Positions 58,630-64,000 of a stretch of 64,000 nucleotides of DNA are shown here, piece by piece. Position numbers and translations under genes: made by a program. Source of the stretch: Parasponia andersonii. Its lineage: Eukaryota; Streptophyta; Magnoliopsida; Rosales; Cannabaceae. Location: contig JXTB01000378.1 of assembly GCA_002914805.1 (NCBI GenBank), positions 130,812 to 194,811 on the forward strand. The letters run 5' to 3'. Under the pieces are notes generated by a model that was not told where the DNA came from, ran no database searches, and was given only the letters and a program-made list of their open reading frames with translations. Position 1 is the stretch's first letter, and each line of letters begins with the position of its first letter.

Positions 58630-60223
58630 TAATGGAGGTCTCGGAACCCAAAAGGGAGAGACTGAGAGAGATCGGACGGTTTGGGAAAATTCAAGAGTTG
58701 GGTTTTGGAGGGTAATTGGAAATTTTGACGTTAGGGTTTTTAACAGTTTTGAAATTTTGAAATTGAAACGAAAATAAAGGTTGCAATTTGGGAGCAATAA
58801 TTTTCGGATAATAATCCTAATATGGGACTTTGGGAATGGACTGGGCATGGGCCCCACGCCCTTTGGGTTTGGATTTCTTAGTGGGCCTGGAATGGTTACT
58901 AAACGAGGCCCACAACTGAGGATTTTTTTTTTGTGGGGGTAGGTGGGGGGACGAAATTGTCATTTCCTTTGTAAGTGATGATGTATTGACGATGTTCGGT
59001 ACCTCGTAATATTTGATTTTGTAACAAAATGTATAAACGATATTAAGTTTCATACCGAACAAGTATGGAGAAAATATCATTAAAAAAAAAAATCAAAAAC
59101 AAAGACATAAATATAGAGAAAATAATAAGAGAAAATGAGAGAATATAAATAAAGAATGAGAAAAGAATAAACGATGAAAAAAATGAAGATAGAGAATATG
59201 ATGAGATAATGATATAATACAATTTAATAAAATATATTACACTTATTTTATAATATAAATATAACCTACACGATATTAATTTAAAATATCGAATCAAGTT
59301 AGACAATATAAAATCAAAACTAAATATAATATTGTATTACGATAATACAATACGATGTTGATACGCTCTGCCAAGAATTTGTCATTCTACACGTATTAAT
59401 TCAAATCTCATCTCAATTTCCCCCTCCCCCCCCTAAAATATGTAATGACTGATTTACAACGTACAGTATAATAAACGCATCTTTTTACATGTTTGTTTTA
59501 CTGATAAATCATTGATTAACTTTAATATATATATATATATATATCAATCCATTAATGTCTCTTTCTTTTCCGCGAATCAATAACTAAGCTAGTAAAAAGC
59601 GGACATATTGTAAATAGGAGGAAAATGTAACAAATTTGTGAAGGCCAAATCTGATCCAAATCAAGTCTCTTTTAATTTCTTGAAACAAAATTAAATCTTT
59701 AATTAATTAGATTCGAGGAAGAGTAACTTAAACAACTTAATTAGTTCAGTATCTTATATTTAATAAGGCGGCTAGTTAAGATGAAAAAGTAACTGAATAA
59801 CAGCAACTCATTCTTGTTTTTTTTTTTTTTTCTTTTTTTCCGCGCTAACGACATAAGGTAATTGAGATTTCAAAACCGAATAAGCAGCTTAATTAAGCCT
59901 TGATGTGAGGAATCTTTGGAAAAGTTTCATATATATGTTACATTAGACGAAAAAAAAAAAAAAAAAAAAAAAAGAAGTTAAATGGTTAGTTTACTTAGCA
60001 AATTGTGAACTTCTCTTTTTTAATAGATAACAAGAAGATGCAATTACATTAATTCAAACTTAAAAATGGAACTATAAACAAACTATACAGCAGTCTCAAA
60101 TCAAAGTACAATAATAGCAATAATTAATATACAATCTGCTAATTAAGCACAATAAACTTTGTTGCAAATGTGGTGAATAAGGGAAATCAAGCAGGTTGAG
60201 AGCAGTAAAATATCAAGTTCACC
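58630..60223. other. Upstream region of the small gene and AT-rich intergenic DNA
   Basis: 58630-58860 is probable leader or an N-terminal extension of the 146-aa gene. The rest is AT-rich with a TA run (about 59525-59543) and A runs (59950-59973). No gene recognised. Confidence 0.55.
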
Positions 60224-60572
60224 CTAATCACTTTCTGGAACTCTTAAAGGCCTCCCAAAGAGCTTTATAGAGGCATCAATAATAATGTTATTAGGACAAG
60301 GTGGCCGATAATCATGATCAACATCATACCCTGCTGTTGAATCATACTCATCAACGACCATCGCATTCACACTCCTCCCATTAAAATATATGGTTATCTT
60401 TTGTGAACACTTCTACATGTTGTTGAACCATCGCGTCGATAAGGCCACCGCCAGAGTATCGTCTGAGTCGTACTTCTTGTCGCATTCTGATACAGAACCG
60501 CCATCTCCGGCCTTGTCAAAAATGTTTGAGTGTCAAAAGAGCCTTTGTATGTGTCGAGACCAAATCATAGGT
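60224..60572 (-). pseudogene. Kiwellin / ripening-related protein pseudogene
   Basis: Minus strand, ending at TAG 60224-60226. Translation shows HTKALLTLKHF, a frameshift, then DKAGDGGSVSECDKKYDSDD, TLAVALSTRWFNNM, a stop, then KITIYFNGRSVNAMVVDEYD, STAGYDVDHDYRPPCPNNII and VPESD. Block order and motifs (GDGG..SECD..YHSDDT.VVALSTGWF, VVDECDS..GCD..H.YQPPC.NNIVD) are those of kiwellins, secreted Cys-rich plant proteins linked to ripening and defence. Decay includes the frameshift, one in-frame stop, two Cys-to-Tyr changes and no signal peptide exon. Confidence 0.82.
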
Positions 60573-61850
60573 CGGTGGCAGAATTTCACGGTTAGAAATT
60601 CCAAAAAAAAAAAATTTAACAGAAATTATTAAACGAAATCCTATTTAACAGATTTTTGTGAAAAAATTACAACTGTAATTAAAAAACGGCATCCTTATAA
60701 AAGTTCGTAAATCATTCATAAGTTGATTTCCAAGCTTTAAAATCACCCATAAGCTAATTAAGGGTTGAAAACCACGTGCTTTAAGAGCTTAAGAATATCC
60801 ATTTATAAATTTCAAAGTGTCCTCGTACACACAAAATTAATTAAGCCAAAACAAAACAAATTTATCTCAGTAGTCTCTTTTATCAATTCTAACTTAAAAT
60901 CACGATTCATACGCTCCTCCGTATCAACCCAATACAAAAGTACTCCATATGGAGCCACCTTACCAAGACTGATTAAAATCATTTTTCAGGCGGCATAACA
61001 TAAAATATTTGAGAGAAATTTAGTTTCTCTAAAGGGTCCTGAGATACCTGCACACGGTTTTTGAGCTTAAAAATTGGGTCATCTCTTTGAAAATCCATCT
61101 AAGTTAACAAGCACTCATCCAAGAATGTACTATTATATATTCACCAAAAAATAATTATATTCAAACAATAAACAAAAAATTCACCCGATACATTATAATT
61201 TATACTGAGTACCAAATCACATTTTTCCTAAAAAACATAAGAAGAAAATAATACCAACAGAGATTATAAAATCAAATAAAACATATAAACACACAAAAAA
61301 CATTGGAAAACAAATATCATTCAAAAAAAAAAAAAGAAGTGCAATAAAAAAATACATGCATCCAACAAGTAACAAGCAGTGGTCAAAATCCTTGCAAGCA
61401 GCAACACACTCAAATATCAAAACCCTTGAAAAAAAAAAATACAAAACAAAATTAAGTCTTAAAGATAAACGAATTATCCACATATTAAAAGGAAAAATCG
61501 AAATCAAAAAAGGAGAAAAAAAAAAAAATCATACTTGGTGGATTTAGACAAATATCAAAGAGAGGAAAGAGGGACTGAAGCCTAAAAGAAAGGGGAGAAG
61601 AAGAGAGGAGTGAAAAGCCATGTGGGGAGAGAATGGTGGTTACCGGAAAGGAGAGAAGAAGAGAAGAGTGAGGAGAGAATGATAGTTACTAGTTCGTGTG
61701 AGAGGAGAGAAAAGAGGGGAGAAGTGAGAAAGAAGAGGGGTGGTGGATAGTAGAGTGATTAAGGAAATGATGGGTGTTGATGGAGGTTTTATCAACAATA
61801 AATTTTATGAATAATTAAGAGATGTGGCTTGTGTAAATTGAGATAAATAA
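60573..61850. other. AT-rich then purine-rich intergenic DNA
   Basis: 60600-61540 is AT-rich with A runs. 61556-61790 is a G/A-rich purine stretch (gagagg/agaag motifs). Short open frames (60765-60998; 61217-61507 minus) show no domain. No gene called. Confidence 0.55.
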
Positions 61851-63075
61851 TCAAAGCAAATAAGGAGAGAGGGATTTATAGTGGTTCGGCCCCGAAAAAG
61901 ATGAGCCTACGTCCACTGTTTTCTCACTATATTGATGAATATTCAAGGGTACAATACTCGAAAGCTATTGAAGAATGCTCAAGACTTAGACTACCCAAAA
62001 TTTGGAATACCCTAAGCGTGTATTTGCTCTGACTTCTACTCTCTGTGACTTGTTTCTGCCTAGAATTTGTGATGATCCCTTCGGCACATAGAGCCCCCCT
62101 TTATATAGATTGTAGTGACCTCATCCCCCTAGGTTCCTTATGTCTCTAGGATCCTAATTGAATAAACGGGTAACTATACAATTGGGTAATTATCCAATTA
62201 AGTAAACGGATAACTAGTTAATTATAAACAATACAATTGGATAATTACTCGAAAAGGATAACTTAGTTAATCGCAAATAAGAGTCTTTAGTTTCCCTTTC
62301 CTTGTAGGTTTCTTCCACAGCATTTACCTATTTCCCTCTTCTTGTAGGTTTCCTTTATAGTGTTTTCGTGTTTCCCTTTTCCTATAGGTTTCCTGTTTGT
62401 TAAGGAAAACTGGTCGGAGAAGGTCGCACAAAAACCTGCAGAAGAGGTCGCATATAAGCATCACGGAGGAGGTCACATATATCCTTCTTGGAGGAAGTCG
62501 CACATATCCTTCTCAGAGGAGGTCGCATATTACACTTATGCGACCTTAGGATCTTTTAGACCGCACAACAATTGCCCCCCAGCTCCATTAGTTCTTTAGG
62601 ACGAAATGGAGCTTCTGACTACCGTGCGACCTTATGATGTCATAGAACCTGTGATTTGAGTTAATCGAAGATCCGTCAGACTTCAAATCTTCTTTCAAGA
62701 TCACGCGTATCTTCGCCTCTGTCAGAACGGAACACGTGTAGCCAGAAACGAGATTCGAGAATGCGTGATTGACACCAACCGTCACCGAATCTTTTTAAAT
62801 TTCAAATTATCCTGACTTTTCGGATGAATTCAAATCCCGCGCGATCCTTGGCCTTCAGATTTAAAATTCAAATCCTCTGATCTACGGCTGCGATCTAACG
62901 GTGGTCAGATTATATAAACATCAGAAATCATTTCTCTCTCTCATTTTACTCAGAACTGCAGAACTCAGAACTTCAGAAAAATCAGAAACCCTAACGCCGT
63001 TCTCCCAGATCGCTCCAATTGCAGCTGTTCCCTCATCATTGTTTTGAATCAACCCAATCTCTCGAAGAAAGGTTA
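61850..63075 (+). mobile_element. LTR- or leader-like 5' region of a plant retroelement
   Basis: Contains tagtggttcggccc..gagcctacgtccac, a motif seen repeatedly in plant retroelement 5' regions. Four short repeats of gaggtcgcatat type follow (62419-62540), then a TATA box (attatataaac near 62908) and a leader ending in a splice donor-like aaag|gttagta at 63071/63072. LTR borders, primer-binding site and target duplication could not be fixed. Confidence 0.45.
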
Positions 63076-63268
63076 GTATTCTTCCTTATTTCTATCATTA
63101 TTGGAAACAACAATCTGGAAAAACTTATTTCACCGAAGTGAAATAAGAATTTTATTCCTTTCTTTTTCTTTAGTCTGTAAAGTAGATTTGCTAGAAATGG
63201 TCCTGCGAAGAGAATCCCTAGGGTCTGATACCCTAATTTACTCCTTCTGAACTGACGGTTCATCTACT

Positions 63269-63364
63269 GATGAACTGCTCGAACACTTCTGACGAACTGC
63301 TCGAGCACTTCTGATGAACTGCTCGAACACTTCTGATGAACTGCTCGAATACTTCTGATGAACT
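63269..63364. repeat. 22-bp tandem repeat in the leader intron
   Basis: About 4.4 copies of gatgaactgctcgaacactt(ct), with single-base changes, inside the intron between 63072 and 63422. Confidence 0.85.
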
Positions 63365-63422
63365 TCGTATATAACCTTAGGATAAATCCTTAATATCTGA
63401 ACCCCTGCATATTTCTTTTCAG

Positions 63423-64000
63423 ATGTCTAGTAGTGAAGAACTTTTTAGGGAAGGAAATGCTTTTTCCGGGGAATCCGGCTCAAGCGTTAGCACCATTAAC
63501 CTTGAGGATTACCCCGCGTCTGAACCCGAGATAGAAATAACCAGGGTAAGACAGAGTAGTCCCCGAATAGGCGATCTTCCCCAAGATCAGTGGCCTAAAC
63601 ATGTTAGGGATGCTCCAGCATTTTCTTCCGGCTACCCATATGTAGAGGGAAACTGGTCTTGTGTAAATGTCCGAACGAGCTGCACCTCGAACAAACTTAG
63701 AAAAATTGCGAGCAGCTACAAGATCACTATCCCTATGCGCCTTTCAATGGAGTTCAACCGCCCTCATACACCACCTCGCGGACTTGCTTCCTTTTCTGAG
63801 GCGGTTCTCAAGTGCGGCGTGCATCTGCCTCTCCATCCGTATATACAGTCAGTTATAGATTACTATGGGGTCGTCCCCTTTCAATTAACTCCCAATACTT
63901 ATAGGTATATAGTAGGCTTGTACATTTTATACCATAAATTAGGCTTAGAAACTCCTTCACCTGAGGAATTCGCTTGGTTCTACCAAGTGAAGTCAAATCC
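63423..64000 (+). CDS. Putative gypsy-type transposon protein (Transposase_28/PF04195-like), 5' part
   Basis: ATG at 63423 follows an acceptor (ttttcag) and opens a frame that stays open to the right edge (192 codons). Residues 1-60 are acidic and Ser-rich (MSSSEELFREGNAF). From about 125 the sequence shows the family core: SFSEAVLKCGVHLPLHPYIQ, VIDYYGVVPFQLTPNTYRYI, VGLYILYHKLGLETPSPEEF, AWFYQVKSN. In known plant elements this domain marks gag-like proteins of gypsy-type or related transposons that can contain hundreds more residues. The frame is intact so far, so this copy may be young. It is preceded by a spliced leader. Confidence 0.8.
   Translation, partial: MSSSEELFREGNAFSGESGSSVSTINLEDYPASEPEIEITRVRQSSPRIGDLPQDQWPKHVRDAPAFSSGYPYVEGNWSCVNVRTSCTSNKLRKIASSYKITIPMRLSMEFNRPHTPPRGLASFSEAVLKCGVHLPLHPYIQSVIDYYGVVPFQLTPNTYRYIVGLYILYHKLGLETPSPEEFAWFYQVKSN

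Overview
The window is nuclear DNA from a flowering plant, most likely a eudicot. The genes are split by many short GT-AG introns, the intergenic DNA is very AT-rich, and it is full of LINE, hAT, LTR, SINE and MITE remnants. I cannot name the species. A run of N at 10708-11076 marks an assembly gap. All exon coordinates below come from reading splice sites and checking frame by eye.

Layout. 1-1507 (minus): 5' part of a GL3/EGL3/MYC1-type bHLH regulator that runs off the left edge. 1508-13800: gene-free, holding several nested or foldback MITE-like elements. 13991-25916 (plus): a head-to-tail pair of beta-amylase genes, a plastid BAM2 (564 aa) and a BZR1-domain BAM7 (693 aa), with matching lengths for all shared complete exons. 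26538-30452 (minus): a class 3 lipase of the calmodulin-binding heat-shock type (446 aa). 31250-45300: a transposon graveyard with LINE fragments on both strands, a solo-LTR candidate, and a broken hAT element ending in a long inverted duplication. 45334-51654 (plus): a peroxisomal acyl-CoA thioesterase with a cyclic-nucleotide-binding-like N-terminus and a C-terminal SKL (429 aa, 17 exons). 54256-55637 (plus): F-box/kelch protein SKIP4 (358 aa). 56736-58629 (minus): a small unrecognised coiled-coil protein (146 aa). 60224-60572 (minus): a kiwellin pseudogene. About 61850-64000 (plus): the 5' part of a retroelement-like unit with a spliced leader and a Transposase_28/gypsy-type protein cut by the right edge.

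The most interesting part is the BAM2-BAM7 pair. Besides matching exon lengths, the first (transit-peptide) exon of BAM2 aligns with exon 2 of BAM7, the linker between the BZR1 DNA-binding domain and the amylase domain. An in-frame ATG in that BAM7 exon could give a short plastid-type product. The BAM7 promoter carries two adjacent CACGTG boxes that resemble the element bound by BZR1-BAM proteins, and its spliced leader contains short upstream ORFs. BAM2 keeps the residues remembered for the AtBAM2 secondary glucan site; BAM7 has Lys in place of the Ser next to the catalytic base. The other functional genes look unrelated to each other; I see no metabolic cluster.
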